DNA of 64,000 nucleotides, taken from assembly GCF_032813545.1 (NCBI RefSeq), contig NZ_CP136520.1, positions 4,458,001 to 4,522,000 on the forward strand, given 5' to 3'. Positions 27,383 to 35,546 of this stretch are shown one piece after another (the stretch's first letter is position 1; each line of letters opens with the position of its first letter). The stretch comes from Nodosilinea sp. E11 (lineage in GTDB: Bacteria > Cyanobacteriota > Cyanobacteriia > Phormidesmidales > Phormidesmidaceae). The notes beneath the pieces were generated by a model, which saw only the letters and a list, made by a program, of their open reading frames with translations, was not told the DNA's origin and made no database searches. Made by a program: the position numbers and the translations under genes.

Positions 27383-29599
27383 ATGACTTCTGTACTGCGC
27401 CTCAAGGCAAAACTTCCGACCCCTCTGACGGCCCTGGCCGACTTGGCCTACAACTACTGGTGGATTTGGACAGAGGAACGGGTGTCGTTATTTAGCGTGC
27501 TGGACCCGGTGCGGTGGCAGGCCTGTAACTATAATCCCGTTGCGCTGCTTGAGGCAGTCTCCGACGAGCGGCTATGGCAGGTGGCCGAAGATCCCCACTA
27601 CTTAAATCGGCTGCGCCAGCTCACCCACGAGTTTGAGACCTACTGCCGCGACGGATCGAAAGGCGTGGCTCTAGACCCCGGCAAACCCTGGGCTAGCCCA
27701 GGGGCTTCCCAACTCAGCCTTGATCGCCCGGTGGCCTACTTTTGCATTGAGTTTGGCCTGCACGAGTCGCTACCGGTCTACGCTGGTGGGCTGGGGGTGC
27801 TAGCGGGCGACAGCCTGAAGTCGGCCTCTGATCTGGGAGTCCCGATGGTGGGAGTGGGGCTGCTCTACCGCCAGGGCTATTTTCATCAACACCTCAACCG
27901 CAGCGGCTGGCAAGAAGAGCACTACACCCACTGCGAGGTCAACCACCTGCCTATGGAGCTGGTGCGGGACGAGTTTGGTCAGCCGGTGACGGTTAAGCTT
28001 GACATTCGCCAGCGCACGGTGAGGGTGCAGGTGTGGCGAGTGCAGGTGGGGCGATCGCAGCTCTACCTACTCGACACCGACCGCAGCGACAACGACTCCC
28101 TCGATCGCCGCATCACCAGCCACCTCTATGGCGGCAATGCCGAAACTCGATTGGCCCAGGCCCTGGTGCTGGGTATTGGGGGGGTGCGCATGCTCCACGC
28201 CCTCGACATTGAGCCGATGGTGTACCACCTCAACGCCAGCCACGGGGCCTTTGCCCTGCTGGAGGTGACCCACCGCGAAATGCGCCACAGCGATGGCGAC
28301 TTTGATGCGATCGCCGACCGGGTGCGCCAGCACAGCGTGTTTACGACCCATTCTCCCGTGTCGGCGGCCAGCAACGTGTTCTCGGCTGACCTGATCGAGT
28401 CATTTTTGGGCGGCTACTGGCCCCAGCTCGGCCTCTCGCGGGAAGATTTTTTGGCCCTGGGCAACCGCCGCCCCGATGACCCGTGGGATCTGTTTTCGAT
28501 GACGGTGTTGGCCCTGCGTCTGAGCGGCAAGGCCAACGGGGTCAGCCAGCGCCACGGCGAACTTTGCCGCGAGATGTGGCAGGCCCTCTACCCCGACTGC
28601 GCCCTATCGGAGGTGCCCATTGGCTCGATTACCAACGGAGTTCACGCCCGCACCTGGACTGCGCCGCTGATGATGGATCTCTACCGTCAGCACCTGGGCG
28701 AAGACTGGTCCACCAAAATTGCCGACCCCGACCTCTGGGCCGGGGTGGAGCAGATCCCTGACGAGCAACTCTGGCAGCGCCATCGGCTGCTCAAAGAACG
28801 GCTGATCGCCTATACCCGCTCACGGGTGCGGGCCGCCCGTCATAGCCGGGGCGAAGCGACCGACGAAATTGCTGCCGTCGATCGCCTGCTCGACCCGGCG
28901 GTGCTCACGTTAGGCTTTGGTCGGCGCTTTAGCCCCTACAAACGGGGCGAGCTGCTCTTTAGCGACCTCCACCGGGCGATTCGAATTTTGGCCCACTCCC
29001 GCCGACCGATTCAGATTATTTTTGCGGGCAAAGCCAACCCGGCTGACGAGGAGGGCAAGCGCATCATTCAGCGGCTGATGGAATGGTGCCGCCACCCGGC
29101 CCTGCGCGATCGCGTCGCCTTTATCGAAGACTACGATATGGCCGTGGCCAAGCTGCTGGTGGCCGGCGTCGATCTGTGGCTCAACCATCCCCGTCGTCCC
29201 GAGGCCTCGGGCACCAGCGGTCAGAAGGTGGCCCTCAACGGCGGGCTCAACTGCGGCACCCTCGACGGTTGGTGGACCGAGGGCTACCAACCAGGGGGGG
29301 CAGGCCGGGCCGCCAACGGCTGGGTGATTGGCAAGGCCAACCCGACAGAAGACCCCGACAGCCAAAACCACCAAGATGCCGACTCCCTCTACGACCTACT
29401 GGAACATCAGATTGCGCCGCTGTATTACCAGCGCGATGGCGAGGGTGCCGGTGGTCTACCTCGCCAGTGGATTGCCATGATGAAGGCCTCTATCCGCTCC
29501 TGCGCGCCCTACTACAATAGCGATCGCATGGTGGCTGAATACTTCACCCAGATGTATGCGCCCAGTGCTGCACCCGCCGCGTTCAGTGCGACGCTATGA
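27383..29599 (+). CDS. glgP: Alpha-glucan (glycogen) phosphorylase, DUF3417-bearing type
   Basis: A GT35 enzyme of about 738 residues that releases glucose-1-phosphate from glycogen. The N-terminus has the DUF3417 segment (LADLAYNYWWIWTEERV) of the short-form phosphorylases. The sugar-phosphate site shows FGRRFSPYKRGELL and the PLP-lysine region is EASGTSGQKVALNGG. I take the ATG at 27383 (MTSVLRLKAKL), where the conserved region begins; an in-frame ATG at 27329 is possible and neither has a clear ribosome site. Its stop overlaps the next gene by 4 bp (ATGA). Confidence 0.93.
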   Translation: MTSVLRLKAKLPTPLTALADLAYNYWWIWTEERVSLFSVLDPVRWQACNYNPVALLEAVSDERLWQVAEDPHYLNRLRQLTHEFETYCRDGSKGVALDPGKPWASPGASQLSLDRPVAYFCIEFGLHESLPVYAGGLGVLAGDSLKSASDLGVPMVGVGLLYRQGYFHQHLNRSGWQEEHYTHCEVNHLPMELVRDEFGQPVTVKLDIRQRTVRVQVWRVQVGRSQLYLLDTDRSDNDSLDRRITSHLYGGNAETRLAQALVLGIGGVRMLHALDIEPMVYHLNASHGAFALLEVTHREMRHSDGDFDAIADRVRQHSVFTTHSPVSAASNVFSADLIESFLGGYWPQLGLSREDFLALGNRRPDDPWDLFSMTVLALRLSGKANGVSQRHGELCREMWQALYPDCALSEVPIGSITNGVHARTWTAPLMMDLYRQHLGEDWSTKIADPDLWAGVEQIPDEQLWQRHRLLKERLIAYTRSRVRAARHSRGEATDEIAAVDRLLDPAVLTLGFGRRFSPYKRGELLFSDLHRAIRILAHSRRPIQIIFAGKANPADEEGKRIIQRLMEWCRHPALRDRVAFIEDYDMAVAKLLVAGVDLWLNHPRRPEASGTSGQKVALNGGLNCGTLDGWWTEGYQPGGAGRAANGWVIGKANPTEDPDSQNHQDADSLYDLLEHQIAPLYYQRDGEGAGGLPRQWIAMMKASIRSCAPYYNSDRMVAEYFTQMYAPSAAPAAFSATL

Positions 29600-30444
29600 C
29601 CATTTGGCAGGCCGATTTGCACCGTCCACCCCTGGTCAGCGACAGCGGCGAACCGCTGTGGGAAATTTTGCTGTGCAGCGAGGATTTTAGCTTTAGCTAC
29701 GGGGCCACCGCCCCCCAGGCGGCGGTCAACAAAGTCTGGGTGAGGGAGCAGGTGAGCATTGCCTTGGCCAAGGCTCCAGCTCCCCCAGAGAAAATTCAGG
29801 TGTTTCGACCCCAGGCGCTGTCGCTGCTCACCATCGCCTGTGAACCCCTGGCGATCGCCGTCGAACCCACCCGCCATACCCCGACCCTGCACCAGTGGCT
29901 GCAGCAGCGCGCCCGGTGGTATCCGAGCCAGCCTAACGCCATTTCCATTCCCTACAACCCCTTGCACATTGAGTCGCCGCCGCCGGTGCCCCTGCCAGAA
30001 AATTTGTGGGGGGATCGTTGGGGGTTTACGGCGATCGCAGCCTACGACTTTGAGCAAACCCTGCCCCACGAACCAATTCCCCTGCGCCATCTGCCCACCG
30101 CCCTGATGCCTTCCCGCCTCGGTCTGGCCAGCACCACTCCCATTCCGGGCATCGTAGTCGATGCTGGGCGGCAGGCCATGGCCCTAGCCCAGTGGGTGCA
30201 GGCCAACCATCCGGCCTGGCTGACCTATGAACGGGGAGCCCCGGACGGGCTGATTTTGGCGGCTAGCCTGTGCGATCGCTGGGTCTTCACCACCTTCAGC
30301 GACCCGGATGTGGCCAGCGCTGGCCAGCGTTTCGAGCAGCGCCAGCGCCAGAGCCAGGGCCTCCACTTTCTGCTGGTGCGCCCCGATGACTCGGGGATGA
30401 CCACCACAGGCCTCTGGCTCTTGCAGCAGCCGTTGCCCGGCTAG
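29596..30444 (+). CDS. Tab2/Atab2-family RNA-binding protein
   Basis: A 282-residue protein that resembles the Tab2/Atab2 family: it opens with WQADLHRPPL and PLWEILLC and carries repeated W/F-rich segments such as LPENLWGDRWGF and CDRWVFTTFS. Plant and algal members bind the psaB leader RNA and help photosystem I translation; the cyanobacterial role is not settled. The start overlaps the glgP stop (ATGA), so the two are translationally coupled. The stop overlaps the end of agrE on the other strand by 4 bp. Confidence 0.75.
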   Translation: MTIWQADLHRPPLVSDSGEPLWEILLCSEDFSFSYGATAPQAAVNKVWVREQVSIALAKAPAPPEKIQVFRPQALSLLTIACEPLAIAVEPTRHTPTLHQWLQQRARWYPSQPNAISIPYNPLHIESPPPVPLPENLWGDRWGFTAIAAYDFEQTLPHEPIPLRHLPTALMPSRLGLASTTPIPGIVVDAGRQAMALAQWVQANHPAWLTYERGAPDGLILAASLCDRWVFTTFSDPDVASAGQRFEQRQRQSQGLHFLLVRPDDSGMTTTGLWLLQQPLPG

Positions 30445-32552
30445 GACTGGGCAATGGCGGGCCGTTGGGTCAGCTTGTCGAGCTGCTTCACCAACAGGCT
30501 GAGGAACAGACCCACGTCGGTAACCACACCGGTAGACTCTAGCGACCCGCGATCGGCCAGTTTAGTGACCACAGCGGGGTTGATGTCAACGCACACCATT
30601 TTCACGCCAGCCGGGGTCATGTTGCCGACGCCGATCGCATGGAGCATGGTCGAGAGCATCAGAATTAGATCGCAGCCTTCGATCAGGCGGGCGTAGTCGG
30701 CCTGGGCTTCGAGCAGATCCATTTTGGTGTCGGGCAGGGGGCCGTCGTCGCGAATCGAACCGGCCAGAGAAAAGGGCACGTTGTTCTTTACGCACTCGTA
30801 GAGCACGCCGCGAGTCAGCACCTTTTGGTCAACAGCGTTGGCGATGCTGCCGCAGCGGCGAATGCTGTTGATTGCCCGCAGGTGGTGGCGGTGGCCGCCG
30901 CGCACCGAGGTGCCCTGCTTCATATCGACGCCTAGAGAAGTGCCGAGCATAGCCTGCTCGATATCGTGAACGGCGATCGCATTGCCCCCCAGCAGCGCCT
31001 GCACATAGCCCTCGCGAATCAGCCGACCCAGGTGGTCGCCGCCGCCCGTGTGAATTACCACCGGACCAGCGACTACGGCCACCTTGCCGCCCTGGTCCCT
31101 CAGTCGGCGCAGATCCCACGCCACCTGCTCGACAATCAGCTCGACCCGACGCTCACTAGAGACGCCCGAACCCATGAAGCTAAACTCTTCAGTGGTGGCG
31201 GCTGCGCGGCTGCGGTCTTTGGGGCTGCGCACACTGCGAATGCCGTCGTAGCCGACGATCACCTGATCGCCCACCGCCAGATCGCGCAGCAGCTTGCAGG
31301 TCGCTACCGGCTCAGTCTCCGAGACCACAATCACACCATCCATGCGCTGGCCCTGCACCCGCACCCACTGGCCTCGCACCCGCACCTCGGTGGGGTAAAT
31401 CGTCGAGCTATAGAAATCGTCGGGGGCGACCCCAGCCTGGGTAATGGTCACCAAGTGGGCATCCTGCTGGTCTTCGGGCAGAGCCACCGCGCCCAGGTCG
31501 ATCAGCTGGGCCATGATCTCATCCATCACCTCGCGGTCGGGGGCCGAAACTCGAATTTCTGCCGAAGAGGTGCTCTGGCGCTGCTCGCCCAGGTCAAAGT
31601 TCATCACCTGGAAGCTGCCGCCGCCTTCCATAATCAAATCTAGCGCCCGGCTGACTAGGCCCGAGTCGAGCAGGTGGCCGGTTATGGTAACGGTGCGGGC
31701 AATAAGGCCTGGCTCTCGGGCCGGCTCCGGATGCAGGGGCTCGGTGACGCGCAGGGTGAGGCATTTGGCGGCTCCCCCGGCCTTGAGAAACTCAGTCAGG
31801 GGCGTTTCAACCACCTCAAAGCCTGCCTCGACCAATCGCGCCTTCAGGCCGTCGCTGGCCTGGTTCATGATCACGGTGCGATCGACATTGACCGAGTTGC
31901 AGGCAAAGTTGACGGCGTCGGGTTCGTCAATGGCGATCCGCTTTTCGGGGGGAACCCGCATTTCGATCAAGCGGTTCGAGTAGGCGTCGAAGGCAGGAGG
32001 ATAGTAGAGCAGATAGCCGCCGGTCAACGGACAAAAGCAGGTATCGAGGTGGTAAAAGCGCTCATCCATGAGATGCAGCGACAGCACTTCAATGTTGAGC
32101 CACTGGGCCACTAGACCGTGGGAGTCAAGCTCGGTGCGAAAGCCGTAGCCCGCCCAGAGCCAGCGCCCCTCGCGATCGAGCAGGGCGTCGCCCGCGCCCT
32201 CGAAGGGGAGGTCGGGGGGCAGAGTAAACACCTGGTGGCCCTGGGCCTCGAACCACTCCTTAAAGAACGGTTCTTCGCCCTGACGCTCGGGGTGCAAAAA
32301 GCGACTCAGTACCACTTGATTGCCCAAAATCAGGCCCGCATTGGCAGTAAACACCATATCGGGCCAGCCCTGCTGGGGTTTGACCAGATCGACATCGGCG
32401 CGATCGGCAATGATTTGGTAGAGGTTTTGCCACTGCTCCTGGGCCGCCTCTAGGGACGAGCGGTGAATGTTGCCCTCCATCCAGGGGTTAATGACGTAGT
32501 CCACCTCGTAGTGGTGGGGGGCGCACATAAGAAAACGAATGGAGGAGGTCAT
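30441..32552 (-). CDS. agrE: Bifunctional arginine dihydrolase / ornithine cyclodeaminase
   Basis: A 703-residue enzyme that turns arginine into ornithine, CO2 and ammonia and, through its C-terminal domain, ornithine into proline. Residues 1-285 are a guanidine-modifying enzyme fold: Asn71 in FTANAGL, Glu118 in PFEGAGD, His168 and catalytic Cys264 in AAKCLTL sit at the numbers reported for AgrE/ArgZ. This also fixes the start at 32552 rather than 32630. The C-terminal half has the LOR/SDH-like region with an NAD-binding segment. It feeds the cyanobacterial arginine/cyanophycin breakdown route and fits with glnA and the polyamine genes in this window. Confidence 0.94.
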   Translation of the reverse strand: MTSSIRFLMCAPHHYEVDYVINPWMEGNIHRSSLEAAQEQWQNLYQIIADRADVDLVKPQQGWPDMVFTANAGLILGNQVVLSRFLHPERQGEEPFFKEWFEAQGHQVFTLPPDLPFEGAGDALLDREGRWLWAGYGFRTELDSHGLVAQWLNIEVLSLHLMDERFYHLDTCFCPLTGGYLLYYPPAFDAYSNRLIEMRVPPEKRIAIDEPDAVNFACNSVNVDRTVIMNQASDGLKARLVEAGFEVVETPLTEFLKAGGAAKCLTLRVTEPLHPEPAREPGLIARTVTITGHLLDSGLVSRALDLIMEGGGSFQVMNFDLGEQRQSTSSAEIRVSAPDREVMDEIMAQLIDLGAVALPEDQQDAHLVTITQAGVAPDDFYSSTIYPTEVRVRGQWVRVQGQRMDGVIVVSETEPVATCKLLRDLAVGDQVIVGYDGIRSVRSPKDRSRAAATTEEFSFMGSGVSSERRVELIVEQVAWDLRRLRDQGGKVAVVAGPVVIHTGGGDHLGRLIREGYVQALLGGNAIAVHDIEQAMLGTSLGVDMKQGTSVRGGHRHHLRAINSIRRCGSIANAVDQKVLTRGVLYECVKNNVPFSLAGSIRDDGPLPDTKMDLLEAQADYARLIEGCDLILMLSTMLHAIGVGNMTPAGVKMVCVDINPAVVTKLADRGSLESTGVVTDVGLFLSLLVKQLDKLTQRPAIAQS

Positions 32553-32728
32553 AGTGAAGATGCCGACGTGAAGGAAATCAGAGCAATCGAACGAGCCAGG
32601 CTGGGGCCTTTCCCCAAGACGCTTCAACAAAAAGCGCTGGGAGCCAACATACTATTTTAAGCCCTCAACGCCGTCAGGATATTCAGTTGTCATGAGTTCT
32701 GGAGATTGCGATCGCAGAGCCACCCCCA

Positions 32729-33115
32729 CTACTGCCCTAAGGGCAAATCGGTAAAGAAGTGGGCCTCGGTGAGCCGGTTGTTGGTCATGATGGCGCTGGT
32801 CAGGTGACCGTGGCGCAGGCGACGGGCGGTGGCCAATTGGGCTTCGCCAATCAACGGCTCGGGCCTAAAAGACGCATTGGGTGACGAGTTAGCCACGTTC
32901 CCAGAGACCTTGACCGGCAGTAACGATGCGCGAGTTACCAAATCAGCCGCCTCCGCCTGGTTGCCCGCCGAGTCAACCCCTACGGCCAGCATAAAGACCG
33001 CAAACCCGATCACCAAGGCCAGGCGAATATCGATAATTTGCAGCGCTTGAAAGACGGCCTCCTGCACCGAGGCCCAAAAGGCAGTGGATGATTCAGTATC
33101 GTTATGGTTAAACAA
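32729..33115 (-). CDS. Hypothetical membrane-anchored protein
   Basis: A 128-residue protein with one membrane segment near 32-50 (LALVIGFAVFMLAVGV) and a C-terminal soluble part without recognised motifs. The last third, with ARRLRHGHLTSAIMTNNRLTEAHFF, is basic. GGAGAG lies a few bases before the start at 33115. I do not recognise the family. It is upstream of agrE on the same strand. Confidence 0.55.
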   Translation of the reverse strand: MFNHNDTESSTAFWASVQEAVFQALQIIDIRLALVIGFAVFMLAVGVDSAGNQAEAADLVTRASLLPVKVSGNVANSSPNASFRPEPLIGEAQLATARRLRHGHLTSAIMTNNRLTEAHFFTDLPLGQ

Positions 33116-33630
33116 AGCAACTCTCCTTAAATCTACTCACCCTGCTGACCGATTCCGACACCGAGATGTATAGCTGTAGCCAGTTTGGTTAGGACATTTC
33201 CCCTAAGAACGTTCGAACGTTTCTAAGGTTTCTGGATGTCCTAACCCAGGTGACTATGGCTATACCACGGTCAGACCAGGTGACAATCAGGACAATCTTC
33301 TCCAGCAGCTCTAATTCAGCGGCTTCAAAGCAACCTGATCCCAACGACCCTTGCATCGCAACCACTAAGGCATCCTATAGAACACCCAGAGGCATCTCAA
33401 TAGTCCTGCTTAAGTCTTGTTATACACATAACAACATGAAGTTACAAGTTGTTAAGGCTTTCTCAGGACCATTGCCGACTGTCGCCAAGCAGTCAAACCC
33501 AGATGAAATAAGGACTTGAGCCTGCCTACGGTGGCTTTGATGAATTTTTGTAAATGATAGAGAATTATCTATGACTGTTTTGTCTAGCCCAGGATATGAG
33601 CCGTCAGCATGCTGGGGTTATTGCATTTGC
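33116..33630. other. Intergenic region with one MITE copy
   Basis: A 515-bp spacer. It contains the palindromic element at 33169-33264. A frame of 89 codons starting inside that element has no coding character and is not accepted. No other structure was recognised. Confidence 0.5.
33169..33264. mobile_element. Palindromic MITE, copy 1 (96 bp)
   Basis: The element opens TATAGCTGTAGCCAGT and closes GTGACTATGGCTATA; arms pair through GGTTAGGACAT / ATGTCCTAACC. The centre is GAACGTTCGAACGTT. It matches copies at 56884-56986 and 60075-60178, with a shorter centre here. Ends begin with TA, which fits insertion at TA as for IS630/mariner-type elements. No transposase is encoded. Confidence 0.8.
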
Positions 33631-34755
33631 CTAGATAGGCTCTAGCCAGAGCGAGAAGATCCAGCCGCCTTCAACTAGCTCGGACCAGTTGCCCGACGTG
33701 CGCCCCGTGATCGTCACAATCGACCCGTTAGGCACGCTTCTGACAAAGCCAAACTCGGTGCCAGGCCCATCAAACACGGAGGTGGCTTCGCCGTCGGTCA
33801 CCACTCGCCGCTGGCGACCATCGGGTTCTGGCTGCGGATCGGGATTGGGGTTTGGCCGAGACGTGGCCTGGTAAAGCGCCTGCCAGGTGGCCGCATTGAC
33901 TATGCCGGTGACCGGCAAACCATTGACCCGTTGAAACTCGCGCACCGCCGCCTGGGTGGTTTGGTCGTAGATGCCGTTGACAATGAAGTTGGCGGGCAAA
34001 AAACCAGCCTGACGGAGCAGACGCTGCAACTCCATGACATCGGCGCTGGGCACCGGTCCAGGATCGGGGGTCGGATCGGGTTGGTTGCCCCCGTGAATGG
34101 GGCCGCTGTACTGAATGTGGCCACTGTCTACCCAGTTGCCATTGGTCAGCTGGGCCCAACCATTGCTAAAGCGCCCCGTCACCGGAATGCGGCTGCCGTT
34201 GAGATACTGCCCCACAATTTGATAGTTGAAGCCGGGGCCATTGCGAATGTTAAGGGCCAAATTTTGCGGGGTGACCACCGTGGCCAAATTGCGGTTGTCG
34301 CCAGGGGGGGGCGTAGTCGGATCTGTACCCACGGGGTAGGTGCTAACCAGGTTGCCCGCCACCCAGGTGGCATCGACGAGTTGCACCCAACCGCTGCGAC
34401 GCACCCCAGACACTTGCAGGGCGCTGCCCCGGCGCACTCGTCGGTACACACCAGTGCCAGTGCTAGGCCCCCAACGCACGTTAAGAGCGTACCCCTGGGG
34501 CGTGTTGACGTAGACCGTGCTGCCAAAGCGATGACTGTTAGCCTCGGCAGGCGCTCCTAAGCTGCTGCCGAAGACAATCACCCCGGCAGCGATCCCGGCG
34601 GCAATGGGCAACGACCGGTTCCAAATCGTCTGCGACCCTGCCGCCGCTAGCCAGGAGTGGCACGGCGCTGCATCAGTGGGCACCGCTAAAAAAGCATCAG
34701 GGGCTGGGCTAGTTTCCCAGGTCAGCCACAGATGGCATTGGGCCAGGCTATCCAT
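33631..34755 (-). CDS. SH3-domain and peptidoglycan-binding protein
   Basis: A 374-residue envelope protein. A hydrophobic segment (about 50-70, AAGIAAGVIVFGSSLGAPAEA) acts as signal or anchor. Two bacterial SH3 domains follow (about 80-120 and 155-200; ALNVRWGPSTGTGVYRRV and ALNIRNGPGFNYQIV). A peptidoglycan-binding domain of the PG_binding_1 type lies at about 235-295 (ELQRLLRQAGFLPANF...GIVNAATWQALY), and a third SH3 domain ends the protein. It has no enzymatic domain and probably binds the cell wall. The 48-residue N-terminal leader before the hydrophobic segment is unusual; a later start is possible. Confidence 0.85.
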   Translation of the reverse strand: MDSLAQCHLWLTWETSPAPDAFLAVPTDAAPCHSWLAAAGSQTIWNRSLPIAAGIAAGVIVFGSSLGAPAEANSHRFGSTVYVNTPQGYALNVRWGPSTGTGVYRRVRRGSALQVSGVRRSGWVQLVDATWVAGNLVSTYPVGTDPTTPPPGDNRNLATVVTPQNLALNIRNGPGFNYQIVGQYLNGSRIPVTGRFSNGWAQLTNGNWVDSGHIQYSGPIHGGNQPDPTPDPGPVPSADVMELQRLLRQAGFLPANFIVNGIYDQTTQAAVREFQRVNGLPVTGIVNAATWQALYQATSRPNPNPDPQPEPDGRQRRVVTDGEATSVFDGPGTEFGFVRSVPNGSIVTITGRTSGNWSELVEGGWIFSLWLEPI

Positions 34756-34883
34756 AGGTCAACGGTGGTCAAGGAAGGATTCGCTAATACTCCTTTAATC
34801 ATAGAGGTTTTCGCTAAATCCCTCGGGATTTTTACAGAAAATGAGGGTTTGTTGGGAATTGCTAATCTGGCTAGGGGGGCATC

Positions 34884-35123
34884 CTAGGCACAAATGGTCA
34901 CGCCCGGTGGCGAAACGAGCAGCGTTAGCCCCTGGCGGCCAACGACGGTAACCCAGCTTGACACCGCCAAGGCAGAGCTGGCATCGGCGGCGGCTTCATA
35001 AAGCCGGGCTGGCCAGTAGGTGCCCTCATAAAAGACTCGGCCTTTGAGCTGAGCGGTAATCGGGCATTCAACCCGCGCCGGTTTAGGGGTGTCAAAGAGT
35101 TCCAACGTATGGGTCAGATTCAT
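34884..35123 (-). CDS. NfeD-like OB-fold protein
   Basis: A 79-residue protein consisting only of the OB-like C-terminal domain of NfeD proteins: AQLKGRVFYEGTYWPARLYE followed by SWVTVVGRQGLTLLVSPP. NfeD proteins normally add membrane segments and work with stomatin-like partners; neither is here. It could be an adaptor for a membrane protease elsewhere. It is divergent from pncB. Confidence 0.7.
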   Translation of the reverse strand: MNLTHTLELFDTPKPARVECPITAQLKGRVFYEGTYWPARLYEAAADASSALAVSSWVTVVGRQGLTLLVSPPGVTICA

Positions 35124-35546
35124 CGCTATCCTCCCAGTAATATCTCGGTTTTAGTGTGAGCTTACTTATCAAGTGGTGTAGCAGGGCCATCTGTGACAGC
35201 CCTGCTCTGCAGGTAGCGGTGCTCCAGGGCCGGGGCGGTGGCTAAACATTGGCCTGGTTGCGCCCCGTGGGCTGGGGCAGGGGAACTGCCTCCAACCGGT
35301 AATGAAGGACGATAGAGGGTTCGACGGGGGCTCAACGCCAGTCCTGTGACAGATATTGAAGCGTTAGCACGAGGGAGATCACCCCAGGCCAGAGCGGCTA
35401 TCCTCCTCTGCCCCGAGCACCTGATACAGTAACTTTCACCAAATGTTCACAGCATTCCAGACGGAAAAATAGGGCGAGCCCCCCTGGGATATGGAAGACC
35501 CGTCAAAGAGTTATGGTATAAATAACTAAAATTGGTTTGCACCTCA
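35124..35546. other. Structured GC-rich spacer between the NfeD-like gene and pncB
   Basis: A 423-bp divergent spacer with no frame of note. Several GC-rich hairpins cluster at 35180-35320: AGCAGGGC/GCCCTGCT (35180-35206), CCAGG...CCTGG, and GCCCC/GGGGC. The part nearest pncB holds the inverted repeat at 35510-35528. It may encode a small RNA or a long leader; no known RNA family is recognised. Confidence 0.4.
35510..35528 (+). promoter_or_regulatory. Inverted repeat over a likely -10 box before pncB
   Basis: AGTTAT and ATAACT face each other across seven bases (GGTATAA), 19 bp before the pncB ATG. The centre resembles a -10 box (TATAAA). The position suits a repressor site; the NrtR-type regulator encoded two genes downstream is the obvious candidate. 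Confidence 0.4.

Noticed and set aside
30966-31643. 225-codon frame antisense to agrE
   Set aside because: Shadow frame; agrE has residue-level matches to its family on the other strand.
33250-33519. 89-codon frame starting inside MITE copy 1
   Set aside because: Starts in a repeat, odd composition, no motif or ribosome site.
35220-35340. tmRNA, SRP RNA or RNase P RNA in the structured spacer
   Set aside because: None of the conserved cores of those RNAs is present on either strand.
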